Shown here one piece after another: positions 33,476-46,041 of a stretch of 64,000 nt of DNA. Each line of letters starts with the position of its first letter. Positions within the stretch are counted from its first letter, which is position 1. Source of the DNA: Gambelia wislizenii (lineage: Eukaryota; Chordata; Lepidosauria; Squamata; Crotaphytidae); NCBI GenBank assembly GCA_030847615.1, contig JAUMIR010000003.1, positions 25,797,001 to 25,861,000 of the forward strand, written 5' to 3'. Both the position numbers and the translations under genes were made by a program. A model generated the notes under the pieces. The model was not told the origin of the DNA and did not search any database. It saw nothing but the letters and a program-made list of their open reading frames with translations.

Positions 33476-35357
33476 GAATCTTCGTTTATGAAGAAAAGCC
33501 AGAGAGCGCAATAGCATTGCTGTGTCGTGGGGTGAAGGGGATACAGGTACCTACCATCACATGTCCAAATGCCTTGGTTCTAATGTGAAAAGAGGAAAGA
33601 ACCATTGTGGTAACAATAAAGAATGCCCTATCATACCCAGTGGGTTAGATCCAGGCCCATTAGTCATAGAACCACTGAAATAAATAGAATTGGTTGCTCA
33701 CCATGAATTCCAATGGATTTCAGTAGGGTTTATTTTAAGTATTTTTGTTGCTGCACTCTTATAGACCAGGAGTTTGGAAAGTGTAGTGAGGAGTCCACAT
33801 GCACCCCCAGCCCTCTTGTTGCAACTTCCTACTCCCTTCTCCATTTCCTTTCCTTGTGTTGAAGTATCATCTCCATTTAACAAAAAATGCTAGCTGGAGC
33901 AGTGGCATTAACTCCCTGCCCTGCCCAAGTTCTTTGTCTTTGCAGAAAAATAGTGGAATTTGAATAAATCTCATACACTTGTACCCTTCAGGCTTCTAGT
34001 GAGACTCAAAAGTTTAATTTTGTAATGTGATGTCCTGACACTGGCATGCCAGCATAAAAAGTACTCCTCTCTTAAGAGAAAGCCTTAAAAGATAGGAGGA
34101 ACTGGTTTAGAGGACATAGTTTGTGGCACATTTCCTCTACTCCTGTTTTAGAGGCAATCCTTTAAGCCAATGCTTCTTGAGCTATCTGATTATGGGACTG
34201 GCACACCCACCCACCCCTTGTGTCAGGGATCGTATGGCATCTGAGCCCACTGACAACAATTGCTTGTTTCCTGGAAATTCCAGGGATCAGCAGCAGATGA
34301 TGGCTCATGCACCATCTCCAGTCCATAGACCACCCCTTTGAATAGCACTACTTTAAGCTGGGATGGGAATTGTACTATCTGCAGGGTGTGTGTATCTCCC
34401 AGGAGCTCTTTGAGCCCCACAGGTTTTGCACAGATCCCTTTAGAAGCCAAAGAATCCTTCCAAAAACATTTTCCCCAAATGACAAAGACCCACTCAGAGC
34501 TTTCAGAAGCAATGGATCTTTTTACATAGAACTCTTAACCTTCTTGGTGACTAGAAAGGTCCTTTCTGGCTTCTGAGATTTCACCAAGCATTTTATAAAC
34601 ACTTTCAAGCTTGCTTTTTTAAAAAATTAAAATTCTCAGACTGCTGAACACAATTGCTTGGATCTGTACTATGTGTTGAAACTCCTTTAAGACAGTGCTA
34701 CCCAAAGTGGTGGTCCCTGCACTGGTGCTGCTCACTGGCAAGTTTCCAGGAAAGAAAATAAGCAACCATATCCAATAGGCACAAATTGAATGCTGTCACT
34801 GGCACATTGGGAAAAAAATAATTGCCATTCCCCCACATCAGATAGCCTAAGAAGCATTGCTTTAAGACAGATGTCTAGGCCTGGTAAACTTTCCAGGAGT
34901 ATAATTCTAGAATTCTCTTCCATTTACTGCACCACACTTTGTTCATCTATTCTTCTGTAAACTATGGAGAGGGTAACCTGATTATTATCTAAAGATTTCC
35001 TTCCCAAGGCATACAAGGAGAAAATAAATGGAGTCCTTACTGAAATAGCAACACATTCTCACATTGTATCTCATGCCTCAGTTAAGAGAAGGGGACAACC
35101 ATGATCTCACATTGAAAGATTGACTTCTGTATGCATAGCAAGCAGAATTTTTGGCTTGACCATCTCTCATTGAGATAAAATAGTCAGCCCTACAAAGCTT
35201 GATGAAAAGGTATCATAGCAACATGCAAGTCACAATAGAGCCAGTAACACATGCCTTGGGAGATTGTTAGCCTTACAATTCCCTCAGTAAAAGTCAGGCC
35301 CACTGAGGGGCAAGTGCCCTGAGCAGGAACAGCCAGAAGCAAAACCATCGCTCAGGG
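33476..35357. other. Region upstream of ACTRT3
   Basis: About 1.9 kb without a gene. A degraded hAT-like stretch sits near 34690-34880 ('ctacccaaagtggtggtccc'). No TATA box or CpG cluster is evident just before the ACTRT3 start, compatible with a tissue-restricted promoter I cannot locate. Confidence 0.5.
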
Positions 35358-35560
35358 ATGGGTGAGCTACCACCAGCTGTCGTGTTAGACAATGGCTCAG
35401 GTCTGCTCAAAGCCGGTGTTGCTGGGGACAAGGAACCACGTGTCATCTTCACCAACTTGATAGGACGCCCCAAGGCCAAGTCTGTGATGCTAGGTGCTGG
35501 CCAGAAAGACTACTACATTGGAGATGAAGCACAAGCCAAACGAGGAATCCTCTCCCTCAG
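35358..35560 (+). CDS. ACTRT3: ACTRT3 exon 1
   Basis: 67 codons plus two bases, donor CCTCAG|GTGCAC. It holds the first phosphate-binding loop and ends RGILSLR. The open frame runs on to 35621 but that part is intron. Confidence 0.94.
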
Positions 35561-38500
35561 GTGCACAGAAGACATTTGGGAATGTGAAACACTGGGAATC
35601 CACAAGTGTTGGTTAACCTGAAAATTGTGTGGCTACACTGCGACGGAGACTGAGCAGGACCAGCACCATCTTTCTTGCTTGCTTTAAAGCAGTTATAGTC
35701 TGTCCTTTAATCAAAAAGTCAAAAAGTCTATCCAGGGCAACTTACAAGATAGATAATATGACAGTCTCTCTGCCCTCAGGCTTACAATTTAAGATACGAC
35801 ACACAGGTGGAAAAAGAGGGAAGAAGTGGGAAAATAAGTTAAGTGCTTAGCTAGATGAGAATGGTTCAGGCAACCTGCTAGAATAAGCCACAGTCAGTTA
35901 AGGGAGAAAGTTAGAGGTGTTATCTTTGCTTCTTGCAGCTGCACTGTGCCTAAGTACTCAGAAGGTAAAATACCTTCCCAGGCTGCTGTGTGAACCAACG
36001 GCTGGACTTTGTGTCCACCTGAGATTTTGAAGGCTTCAGGCCTTCAACCATTGTCCAGCAGCTGCAGCAAAAGAGCCTTTGTAGTTGACAGCTAGCAGGA
36101 TCGGCTTTGGTACAAGCGGGGTATGCCTATCTGTTCTTTTTCTGTGGTCAGCATAGTGACCGTTGGAAGCTGTATTTTTTTTTTTTAAGTCTTTGAGGAA
36201 GGACTCTTAAGGAACAGATGTACCTGGCTGCTGGTCTTCTTTCTCTTAGGCAGAGAAGACTATAAGAAACCACCGTGGCAGTCACCTCAGGCAGCAGATG
36301 TTGTGAGTGCAGAGCTGTGTGTGCCATTTGGCTCGGCCCTCCTAAACTGCCCTTCTTCCCTACCAATTCAAATTGGCAGCTGAATACGATTCAGCTGCCA
36401 ATCTAGTCAGATTTTGTAAGTGGAACTTGGAGCTGAGTGGGAAGTATCTTATCCTTCATCTCTGGCAGAAAATGATTTGGGTCAGACTTAAGGAAATAGA
36501 AGGCTTGATTCCAAGCCTTTTAGTTTTTTGTTTTCACAGTGGGTGAACAGACAGAAAATGTTGCAAGGCCACCTGCTAGTCCCAGCTAGAATCATTTGTT
36601 GAACGGTAAATCAAAACTTAGGTAAATTCCGTTGATTCAATGGATCTGTTCTATTTGGGGCTAGTAACCAGACGCAGGCCTAGTTGTCTTACATTTAGGT
36701 GTCAGATAAAATCTATAAATGTAATGTGTTCTTGAGAGAGATGGTACTAGGATGGTAGGTGTGGGATGGGTCTGACCTTCTTAACTAAGGGTTCTTTCAC
36801 ACAACACAATTATAGCATTTGTATTAACTTACACTTTTATAGTATTATTTTAATCCTTTTATAGTAATATTTTATTAATTTTATAATTTTGTTTGTGGTT
36901 TTAGATTGTGCACTATAGGCAGGTTTTCATGTTTATTGTGGATTATTGTTTTTCTTTTTTGTAAAGTGCTATGTTAAGTTTATGGTACTATATAAATAAA
37001 TGTAATAATAATAATAACAATGATTCCTCTTTAACTGCCATGGCTGCACCCTGTGGAATCATGGGATCTGTAGTTTGGTGGGGCACTAGAATTCTCTGGC
37101 TGAAAATTCTAAATACCCGTACCTAAACTGCAGATCCCAGGATTCCAGATGACATTGCCATGGCCATTAAAGTGGAACCATCGTGCTACAATTATGTAGT
37201 TTAGAAGGGCCATAACAGATCTGGAAAAAACTTAAGCATTATATTTTTTTAACACCAGCATGATATAATCAAGGTGAAGGTTAAGCATATTCTATATACA
37301 GTGGTCCCTTCATATTCCCTGGGGTTTGGTTTCAGGACCCCCTGTGGATACCAAAATCCATGAATACTCAAGTCCCATTATATGCAATGGCACAGCAAAA
37401 TGGTGTCCCTTATATAAGATGGCAAAATCAAGGTTTGCTTTTTGGATTGTTATTTTTAAAAATATTTTCAAGTTGTGAATACTTTAAAAAGGTGTATATG
37501 GAGGGACAACTATACAGAATACAACCAGGCTAGTAGTTGAATCCTACTTACTGGTATTACAGGGACGAGAAACCTCTGGCTCAAGGGCCAGATGTGGTCG
37601 ATAGGCTTCTCCATTTGACCTTCCTCCCTGCCTACTTTCCACGCAGCATTTAGGCTTTCAGTACAATCTTAGAAAGCCTAATTGCTGTTCAGATGTAGTT
37701 GGTTTTTCTGGAATGATAAAATTGTGCCTATTCATGGTAGGGTAGCTCTTGACCTTTGGCTGTGGCCCCACAAATCTTTGTAACTAGGCAACGCTAAGGT
37801 GATGGGCATGTCAAATTTGGTAATATATCACCATCTTCTTTTATTTGTATTAATACCCTTCAGATATCCAGTGGAACATGGAATTGTCACTTCCTGGCCA
37901 GACATGGAAAAAATTTGGAAACATGTTTATGAACATGAATTGAAGTTAAACTCCTGCAACAGACCAGCACTGATAACTGAGGCACCACTAAACCCATTGG
38001 CCAATCGTGAACAAATGACACGACTGCTCTTTGAAAAATTTGAGGTACCAGCCCTTTATGTGGCCATCCAGGCTGTGTTGGCACTCTATGCTGCAGGCCT
38101 GACCACAGGCTGTGTGATGGATTCTGGTGATGGTGTCACCCATACTGTCCCAATCTTTGAAGGCTACTGCTTGCCTCATGCTGTTCTCCGACTTGACCTG
38201 GCAGGGCGGGATCTCACAGAATATCTCATGAGGATCCTGAGAGAAAGTGGCATTGCCTTAGTGAGCACAGCTGAGAGGGAAATTGTACGTATCATCAAGG
38301 AAGCCTTGTGTTATGTCTGCTTGAACCCAGAAGAAGAGATGGCTAAAAAGCCAACTGCAATAGAGAAGACTTGGAAATTGCCTGATGGGCAGATCATTAA
38401 AATACACAACCAATTATTCCGCTGCCCTGAGACTCTCTTTCGCCCTTCTAACATTGGCATGGAAGCCCCAGGAATTGATAAACTCCTATTCAACACCATC

Positions 38501-38782
38501 ATGAAATGTGATATTGACTTAAGGACCACATTATATGCCAATGTGCTCCTTTCTGGTGGCTCCAGTCTCTTTCCTGGAATTGCTGATCGTTTAACCAAGG
38601 AACTGATTCGCATGGCTCCCAAAGACACTGAAGTATTGGTCCAAGCACCTTCTGACAGAAAGATCTCTGTTTGGATGGGGGGATCTATTCTTGCTTCTCT
38701 CTCTGCCTTCCAGGAGATGTGGATTTCCAGGGAAGAGTATGATGAAGTTGGACCCAATATAGTACACAGGAAGTGCTTCTAG
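35358..38782 (+). CDS. ACTRT3: Actin-related protein T3 (complete coding sequence)
   Basis: Two exons, 35358-35560 and 37864-38782, join in phase to give 373 aa; human ACTRT3 has 372. The actin nucleotide-binding elements are visible: [16 protein letters not shown] (phosphate 1), [17 protein letters not shown] (phosphate 2), [16 protein letters not shown] (adenosine) and [17 protein letters not shown]. The protein ends NIVHRKCF, like actin's -KCF. In mammals ACTRT3 (ARPM1) is a testis-enriched nuclear or acrosomal actin-related protein that binds profilin III. ATG at 35358 gives the expected N-terminus. The Arg codon split by the intron (AG|A) is restored exactly. No defect is seen. The gene lies upstream of TERC, the mammalian arrangement, though farther away. 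Confidence 0.96.
36788..37215. mobile_element. Palindromic MITE split by an L2-type tail
   Basis: The left part 'ttctttcacacaacacaatt' and the right part 'ctacaattatgtagtttaga' bracket the core 'gggatctgtagtttggtggg' and 'ctgcagatcccaggattcc'. Between about 36820 and 37020 lies an AT-rich L2-like 3' end finishing 'ataaataaatgtaataataa'. Confidence 0.6.
37299..37512. mobile_element. Tigger-like MITE, TA flanked
   Basis: Left CAGTGGTCCCTTCATATTCC; right end GTATATGGAGGGACAACTA; TA on each side. Inside are 'aatactcaagtcccattata' and 'aaggtttgctttttgg'. Same family as 27881 and 45239. Confidence 0.85.
37864..38782 (+). CDS. ACTRT3: ACTRT3 exon 2
   Basis: The acceptor is ATACCCTTCAG|ATATCC. It has 305 complete codons plus TAG, without interruption. 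In-frame codons before 37864 are intronic; the match to actin begins at [11 protein letters not shown]. Confidence 0.96.
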
Positions 38783-38887
38783 ATTCCTCTCGTACGGAAA
38801 CATTTTTATTAAAAAAGCTGTGGGGAAGAACCTCAAATTCATGGCATCCTCTGTGAGGCTTGTAGCCTTGCTGCTTTCTGAAAGATG

Positions 38888-38893
38888 AATAAA
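38888..38893 (+). terminator. ACTRT3 polyadenylation signal
   Basis: AATAAA about 105 nt after the stop codon, followed by a GT-rich stretch (38905-38940). Confidence 0.75.
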
Positions 38894-39511
38894 GGTAACA
38901 ATTCTGTGCATGCTTGTTTAGAGTGTATCTTTGTGTTTGTAACACAAACGTTACCTGTCTGTAGCACAGGTACTGGTTCCAAACATTTTTTAACCATTGT
39001 CATGCTTAAGTTTAAAAACTCCTGTTCTGAGATAGCTCTCTGGATCTTTTCTTACTTCCTCTGTTATGCATAAGTTTACAATTTCCTGTACATTTTACTA
39101 ATTACTCTCAAGAGCCTTTGCAATGAGGAGGGCTGGCTTTATCATAACAGCAATAGAAGAGAGATACTTTGATAAATAGATTCCAAAGGTACTGTCCATT
39201 GTGTGCAAAACTCAATTTCTCTTTGCTGTTGTTTTTCAAACCTTGTCTTAGGAAACAGGTTTTCCTTGGAAGTTTAACAGAGTTCTCCAGTGAGAAGATC
39301 AGGGTGAAACTTCCCTGAAAACTGCCTGTCAGCCTTTTATTGATAATTTCTTGGAACATATAGCTGAATGAGAGTTTTAGGATTATTTTAAGGCAGACTC
39401 TCTATTCACAAGGAAAGCATTGAGGTTACGGCATGAACACATTACACTTCTTAGAAGACAGCCTGGAATTGTGAACAAAACAGTTATCTTTAGCAGACAA
39501 CAGTTTAGAGT
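38894..39511. other. Short interval downstream of ACTRT3
   Basis: Unique-looking sequence between the ACTRT3 polyadenylation signal and a CR1 copy. No gene or repeat is recognised. Confidence 0.6.
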
Positions 39512-40022
39512 TATAGAATCATAGAGTTGGAAGGGGAATCATGGGCCATCTAGTCCAACCCATTCAATACAGGATCTCCACCTAAAGCATCACAGCAGGT
39601 ATCCAGCTGCTTTTTGAAGACATCCAGAGAAGGAGACCCCACCACTTCTTTAGGCAATTGGTTCCATTGCCAAATTGGTTCCATTCACTGTCAAGAAGTT
39701 CCTTCTAGTGTTCAACTGAAATCTACTCTTGTGTAAGTAAAAACCATTAGACCTAGTCCTACCATCTGAGGCAGCAAAGAACAGGCCTGTCCCTCCTCTC
39801 TGTGACAGCTCTTGAGGTACTGTATTTGAAAGACTGCAATCATGTTATTGCTTTGTCTTTTTTTCATCAACCTGAACATGCCCAGCTCCTTCAGCCTTTC
39901 CTCATAGGTTTTGTTCTCCATCCATCTTTATCTTTGCTGTCCTTCTCTGAACCTACTCCAATTTTTCTACATCCTTTTAAAAATCAGGTGCCCAAAACTG
40001 AACACAGTATTCCAGATGAGGC
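39512..40022 (-). mobile_element. CR1 LINE 3' fragment, diverged
   Basis: Reading the minus strand, CR1 C-terminal residues (YEERLKELGMFRLMKKR) and the 3' terminus 'aatcatagagttggaagggg' are recognisable through frame breaks. It is more diverged than the plus-strand copies. Confidence 0.85.
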
Positions 40023-40082
40023 CTGACCAGTGCACAATATAATCACACCATTACTTCCTTCAACTGGGAAACTATGCTTCTA

Positions 40083-41433
40083 TGAGGTCTGTCTATTAAA
40101 TGAGACTGTGTTTCTACCTTTCAGACAAATCAGGGAGAACTGATTGTGAACCCTGAGTGGTGACCTTGAACATGTCTGAACCTGCACAACAAACATCAAC
40201 ACTCTTGGCCGTTCAGTTAATTGTCAGTCGTTGCTTAAAGCAGCTGTTTTCTGTTGTGTGCCGGAAAAATGCTAAGTTTAAAAGTTGAGCAATGTGCCCA
40301 TTTGAAATTTTAAGTAAAATTGAACAAAACACAAACATAGTCTTTTCAAATGCTTACTGAGGCCTACAGGGAAGACTGTATGTCTTCTGCACATATGTTT
40401 GAGTGGCACAAAAGTTTTAGAGAAGGACGTCAGAATGTGGAAGAAGATGAACGCCTTGGACAATTTTCCACTTCAAGAACCAAAGAAATTGTGGGAAAAA
40501 ATCAGCCAGTTTGTTTGAGAAGACTGCCGACTCAGTATCTGAATGATAGCTGAAGCCGTGAACATTGAGAAAGACACTGCATGGAAAATTTTGCATGAGG
40601 ATCCCAATATGAGAAAAGTTTGTGTCAAGATGGCCCCTAGGGTTCTCACACCAGAGCAAAAAGAGTGCCACAAGGAAATTTGTGCTACCATTCTGCAGCA
40701 ACTTGAGATGGACCCAAATATTCTTCAGAAATCATTGCTTGTGATGAAACCTCGATCTTCCAGTATGATCCTGAGACAAAACAACAGTCAATGCACTGGA
40801 AAACACCATCATCACCAAGAATGAAAAAAGCACATCAAAGCAAGTCCACATTCAAAGCCATGCTCATTGTGTACTTTTTTTTTTTTTACACCAATGGCAT
40901 AATTTTGGCAGAATGGGTTCCAGAAGGCAGACCAGTGAAACTGTATTATTATAAGGAAGTGTTGACAAAGCTGAGAAAAAGAGTCAGAAAAAAGGGCCAG
41001 ACCTGTGTCAAAATGGTTTCATTCTTCATCAAGACGACGATAATAATAATAATAATAATAATAATATGTACCTGCTCACACAGCACTTTCTATGAAGCAG
41101 TTTTTGGCCGATAAACACATTACTACACTTGAACATCCTCCATATTGGCCAGATTTGGCACCATTGTGACTTTTTTCTTTTCCCTAAAGTGAAATTGGTG
41201 CTTAAAGGAACATATTTTGAGTCAATTGATACAGTAAAGAAGAAAACAGCAGATGTGTTGAAACAACTGCAGAAACTGATCTGTTCCACGCCTTCAACCA
41301 TTGGAAAACAAGACTGCATTGGTGTGCAAGTATGAATGGGGAGTATACTGACAGGAACAAGCATTAGAATTGTAATACATATAAATAAAGATGGGTTATT
41401 GTATCAGTCTTGTTATTTAATAAACAGACTTCG
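40083..41433 (+). mobile_element. Mariner transposon, inactivated
   Basis: TIRs (left 'gaggtctgtctattaaatga'; right the complement of 'atttaataaacagacttcg') are flanked by TA. The transposase frame, broken by stops and frame shifts, shows FEWHKSFREGRQNVEEDERL, the DNA-binding N-terminal signature. Further on are APRVLTPEQKECH, TEEWVPEG-like and a stop-broken 'HPPYWPDLAP' block near 41130. Length 1.35 kb is typical for a full mariner. An ATT/TAA microsatellite has grown at 41038-41066, breaking the second catalytic block. Confidence 0.88.
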
Positions 41434-43342
41434 TACCTCTACTCTGAAAGGTAGCAAAATTGCAATATGCTCTTTTGTACCGTCACTGCATTTCTGCTTT
41501 GATCGTGTTATGTTGGCTTTCTCATACTTGAAATACAGCACCATTTACACTACACTGTTTGATCCTCCTCTATGATTAGTTTCCTCTCACCCTCAGATTG
41601 GGAAGATGAACACACACTGTACCATCTATACCATTTCCTCCAATGTTTTCCCCCAGGAACCAACACTTGCCTGGTTCTGCTCTAGCATATTACTCTTTAC
41701 ACACACCACCACCACCCTGCAAAATCCACCAACCCTTAAAAAAATTAAATAATGTAAAAACACGTGCAAAAGAACAGAGAACAAAGATGCAAAAGTTCTG
41801 TTGGGAACTCTAGGGAACTCCAGTGTTCTCCCAGCCCAACCACAGGAAGTTGTCTGGGTCTCCTTACTGGAGATTCCCAGAGAATCCCAAGGGAAAAGCA
41901 ATGAAACCAAACCCATACAGCACCATGCTCCAAATACAGTATTGCAATGGAAGAGAACAAGAAATTTGCATCCCAAGTGGTTACTAATATATAAGTGGAT
42001 AGGGGGATAATTAACAGATTACTTCAAGTGAGAAAAGAATTGATTTCCAAATGATGCCGCACCAGGAGAGCCACAGTCTCATGTTATAAGTTCCAGGCAC
42101 AGATGGGACTAATGAAGTGCAATCACAGTATAACAATGTCATGTGATAAGCTCCCCAAAGCCCTGCTCCCAACAAACAATTCACTGCATCATACTGGCTC
42201 CAAAAAAGGAATGCACACATCTTTGCCTGGTTTCAACAGTGAATGTGATAATGACTACACTACAGAAGCCTATGTGCCTATAGTTCATTAATACAAAATA
42301 TCCCAAGTTAATTGCTAAATGACCTGAGGATACAGACCTGGAGATACAAGTCCATTCTGCATCATTTCAAAGATAAGCCTCCTTTTACTAAACATGCTTT
42401 AATTAAGGTGCATTTCAATGATTTCAGTAGAATTTACTTCCAAGCACATGTGCTTAGAAATGCAGGTTAAATATCCATTCCACCTTTGGAATAATGACAG
42501 CTACAGCAGTTTGGCATTACTTTTCTAAGCATCTCAAAATGGGGATCAAATGTTTTGAAAAACCTGCCAAGAAGTACACTTGTCACAATTGGGATAGACT
42601 GGTGCCCTCTGTTGTGTAATCAGTGGCAAAGCTAAGCTTGTTGAGGTGGCCACAAAACAAATACATTTAAAACTGTCCTTTGTCAGGAAATGTATTAAAA
42701 TCCAGATGCTACCTCTTGAAAGGAGACAGTAACGTCTGATTTACCTGAGGGCCAAAAATGTATTTATTCACATCTCCTCTGTGCCCATATCAAACAAAAC
42801 CTCAATCCCCTTTTTAGATAAAATTAAGCATGCAGTTGGAGATACTTCTTCTCCTCTACCTTATCTCACTGTGCACTCTGCTTTTTGAGCACTTTTCTAG
42901 CAACACTGAGAAGTGGAAATGGATTGGTGTGGGAAAACCAGTTTGCTAGAACTGAGTACAGCAAAGTATTCAGGGTAAATGTAGTTCTCACATGTGTTTA
43001 ATGTAGACAATAGTCTGACACCCACCCATAATTTAGCTCTTACCAGTAGAAAGATAAATAAAATATCCACATCTGCATTATCACATTACCTTCAGCTCTC
43101 TGTGAGCTGCTGAGGTTTTATTGTTAACACATGAAGCCCTAAACGATGTGTGCTCAGGTTACTCCAATGGCCATCTTATCCTGTATAGGCTTGCTAGTTT
43201 CTCAGAGGGAGACCCTGTTGGTTGTGTTGTGACCTACAGATTACTATACAGCAAAAAATGAGCCTGCTTTAAAGTGGTACCTGCCCTCTATCCATTATCT
43301 GCATGACACCAATAATAACATGCTTTTGACCGTTATTATTAA
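41434..43342. other. Intergenic stretch, mostly unassigned
   Basis: About 1.9 kb. A degraded MITE-like segment around 42040-42270 contains 'gtcatgtgataagctcccc'. The rest shows no gene or clear element. Confidence 0.5.
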
Positions 43343-44785
43343 TACGTATGGAGAACAGGAGAAGTCCCAGCAGACTGGAGGAGGGCAAACGTTGTCCCCA
43401 TCTTCAAAAAGGGGAATAAAGAGGATCCCAACAATTATCATCCAGTAAGTCTGACATCAATACCAGGAAAGATACTAGAGCAGATCATTAAACAGAAAGT
43501 CTGTGAACATTTAGAAGGCAATGCCATAATCACAAAAAGTCAACATGGGTTTCAGAGAAACAAGTCATGCCAGACTAATCTGATCTCTTTTTTTGATAAA
43601 GTTACCAGCTTGGTAGATGAAGGGAACGCTGTGGACATCACATACCTTGATTTCAGTAAGGCCTTTGACAAGGTTCCCCATGACGTTCTTGCAAACAAGC
43701 TTGTAAAATGTGGGCTAGAGAAGTTAACTGTTCAATGGATTTGTAATTGGTTGACCGGCCGAAACCAAAGGGTGCTCAGCAATGGCTCCCCTTCGTCTTG
43801 GAAAGATGTGACCAGTGGAGTGCCACAGGGTTCTGTCCTGGGCCCAGTGCTATTCAACATCTTTATCAATGACTTGGATGATGGAATTAGGAGCATACTT
43901 ATCAAATTTGCAGATGACACCAAATTAGGAGGAGTAGCTAATACCCTAGAGGACAGGAACAAAATTCAGAATGACCTGGATAGACTGGAGAGCTGGGCCA
44001 AAGCTAACAAAATGAAATTCAACATGGAGAAATGTAAAGTACTGCACTTAGGGCGGAAAAATGAAATGCATAGATATAGGATGGGAGAGACCTGGCTGAA
44101 TGAGACTATGTATGAAAGGAATCTAGGAGTCCTAGTAGACTACAAGTTGAACATGAGTCAACAGTGTGATGCAGCAGCTAAAAAGGCCAATGCAATTTTG
44201 GGCTGTATCAATAGAAGTATAGCATCTAGATCAAGGGAAGTAATAGTGCCACTCTATTCTGCCTTGGTCAGACCTCACCTAGAATACTGTGTCCAGTTCT
44301 GGGCACCACAATTCAAAAAGGATATTGACAAATTGGAGCATGTCCAGAGAAGGGCAACTAAAATGGTGAAAGGCCTGGAAACCATGCCTTATGAGGAGAG
44401 ACTTAGGGAGCTGGGTATGTTTAGCCTGGAAAAAAGAAGGTTAAGAGGCGATATGATAGCCTTGTTTAAGTATTTGAAGGGGTGTCACGCTGAGGATGGA
44501 GCAGGCTTGTTTTCTGCTGCTCCAGAGACTGGAACACAGACCAATGGGTGCAAGCTCCAGGAACAGAGATTCCACCTCAACATTAGGAAGAACTTTTTGA
44601 CAGTAAGAGCTGTTCGGCAGTGGAACGCACTCCCTCGGAGCGTAGTGGGGTGTCCTTCCTTGGAGGTCTTTAAGCAGAGGCTGGATTGCCATCTGTCGGG
44701 GATGCTTTGATCAAGATTTCCTGCGTGGCAGGGAGTTGGACTGGATGGCCCTTGTGGTCTCTTCCAACTCTACAATTCTATGATT
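43343..44785 (+). mobile_element. CR1 LINE, 5'-truncated, with open reverse-transcriptase frame
   Basis: An open frame runs from about 43343 to 44710 (455 codons). It begins inside the RT domain (VPADWRRANVVPIFKKGNKE), passes TYLDFSKAFDKVPHDVL, SGVPQGSVLGPVLFNIFIND and the catalytic IKFADDTKLGG, and ends LEVFKQRLDCHLSGML. The CR1 thumb motif LVRPHLEYCVQFWAPQ is present. The 3' UTR ends 'caactctacaattctatgat'. The endonuclease and ORF1 are absent. The start at 43610 is TTG, so the frame has no real ATG start; it is a truncated retrotransposon, not a host gene. Confidence 0.95.
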
Positions 44786-44789
44786 CACT

Positions 44790-45005
44790 GACCTTTAATG
44801 GATCTCCTACTCTGTGTTTTGCTATGTATGTTTCAATGTACTTATTTGGTTTTAATGTATATTTGAATGCCATGAACGACTTTTGAGATTTTTAAAAGCT
44901 GTTCCACAGTTAAACTAAATTACTGTTCTTTTAAAATGGTTGTAACCCACCTTGAATGCTGTGCTAGGAGAAAGGCAGGATATAATATATATAAATAATA
45001 GGCTT
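44790..45005 (+). mobile_element. L2-type LINE 3' end
   Basis: 'ggttgtaacccaccttgaat' and 'gagaaaggcaggatataata' match the L2 terminal hairpin region; an AT repeat follows. Confidence 0.6.
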
Positions 45006-45238
45006 TAGACTTGTTTGGCTTCTAAGTTTACAACTGCCACCAAGAAGAACAGCAGGATGCACCGAAGCAAGTTCATAATTGCCAAAGCCATGAATGAAGA
45101 GAAGTTCTCTGAAAATTATGTTGAAGGCTGTACTGTAATTTGTTTCAAATCTTGAAGAAGCAGTATGATGGATAGAGGAAGGCTATTGCTTGAATGGGGC
45201 AGGGGGAGTAGCACTAGGAAGACAATATGCAAACTCAG

Positions 45239-45440
45239 TAGAGTGGGCCCTTAGTATCAGCTAGAGTTTGGTTCCAGGACTGCCCGTGGATACCAATATC
45301 TATGGATGCTCAAGTCCCATAATATATAATGGCATAGTAAAATGCTGACCCTTATATAAAATGGCAAATCAAGGTTTGCTTTTTGGAATTATTTTTGAAT
45401 ATTTTCAAGATGTGGAATCCGTGGATATGGAGGGCTGACA
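45239..45440. mobile_element. Tigger-like MITE
   Basis: 'atgctcaagtcccataatat', 'tcaaggtttgctttttggaa' and the right end 'gtggatatggagggctgac' match the copies at 27881 and 37299. Termini are decayed. Confidence 0.75.
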
Positions 45441-45774
45441 GAATACCAAATTCAGTCTAAGCTTAATTTAGGTTTCAGTACAGTGCTCAAAAAAATAGGA
45501 TGTAACAAAACACTCAAATGCCAATATTTCTCCAGCAGAGCACAAAAGAGTCAGAATTTACTTTTACTGGGCAATTCTGCACAACACTATTCTCTAGGCA
45601 TCTTTCCCTACATCAGCCTACATCATAAAGGCAAGGAGCAACAAGTTCATTCTTAAATCTGAAAATTCAAAAGTAGTTTTCAGCATATGGGCCAGGCATG
45701 TACAGTGGGGGGAGGGAAAGATGACAAACAAATGGCATTTCTGGCTGGCATAACAGCAGTGGGTAAGAGGGGTT

Positions 45775-45890
45775 CTCAATTGTAGATTTCATCTTCCAGA
45801 AGTTCTTGCCAATGTGGCCAATGCTCAGGAATCCTGGGAGTTCAAGTTCAAAACATCTGGAGCACCAATGGTTAAGAACCACTGCATATA
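45775..45890. repeat. Palindromic 'ttccagaagttcttg' repeat copy
   Basis: 'aggaatcctgggagttcaag' and 'aacatctggagcaccaatgg' with 'ttaagaaccactgcat' mark an old MITE copy. Confidence 0.5.
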
Positions 45891-46041
45891 CAGATGTAAG
45901 GAAATCCATTCTTGGAACTATAACACTGAGCTGGACAAGATTAGCTTGCTTTAAAATGTGCATATTTTACACATACACATGTATAAAACACCCAGAATTT
46001 GCTAAGTGCTATGCATATATTAAGTGAGAAACTCCTTCACT

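Larger units (their letters stand above)
35561..37863. other. ACTRT3 intron
   Basis: A 2.3-kb intron. It contains an L2 tail inside a MITE (36788-37215) and a Tigger-like MITE (37299-37512). The remainder shows nothing recognisable. Confidence 0.8.

Noticed and set aside
33256..33477. C2H2-like finger as a zinc-finger gene exon
   Set aside because: It is the C-terminal knuckle of a LINE protein, repeated at 52700-52895, with broken frames.
35561..35621. Continuation of ACTRT3 exon 1 to 35621
   Set aside because: Homology stops at the GT donor at 35561; exon 2 restores the split Arg codon exactly.
37799..37863. ACTRT3 exon 2 starting at 37799
   Set aside because: Residues before 37864 are hydrophobic intron translation; the AG acceptor and actin homology begin at 37864.
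43610..44710. 366-codon ORF as a host gene
   Set aside because: It is CR1 reverse transcriptase and its apparent start is TTG inside a longer open frame.
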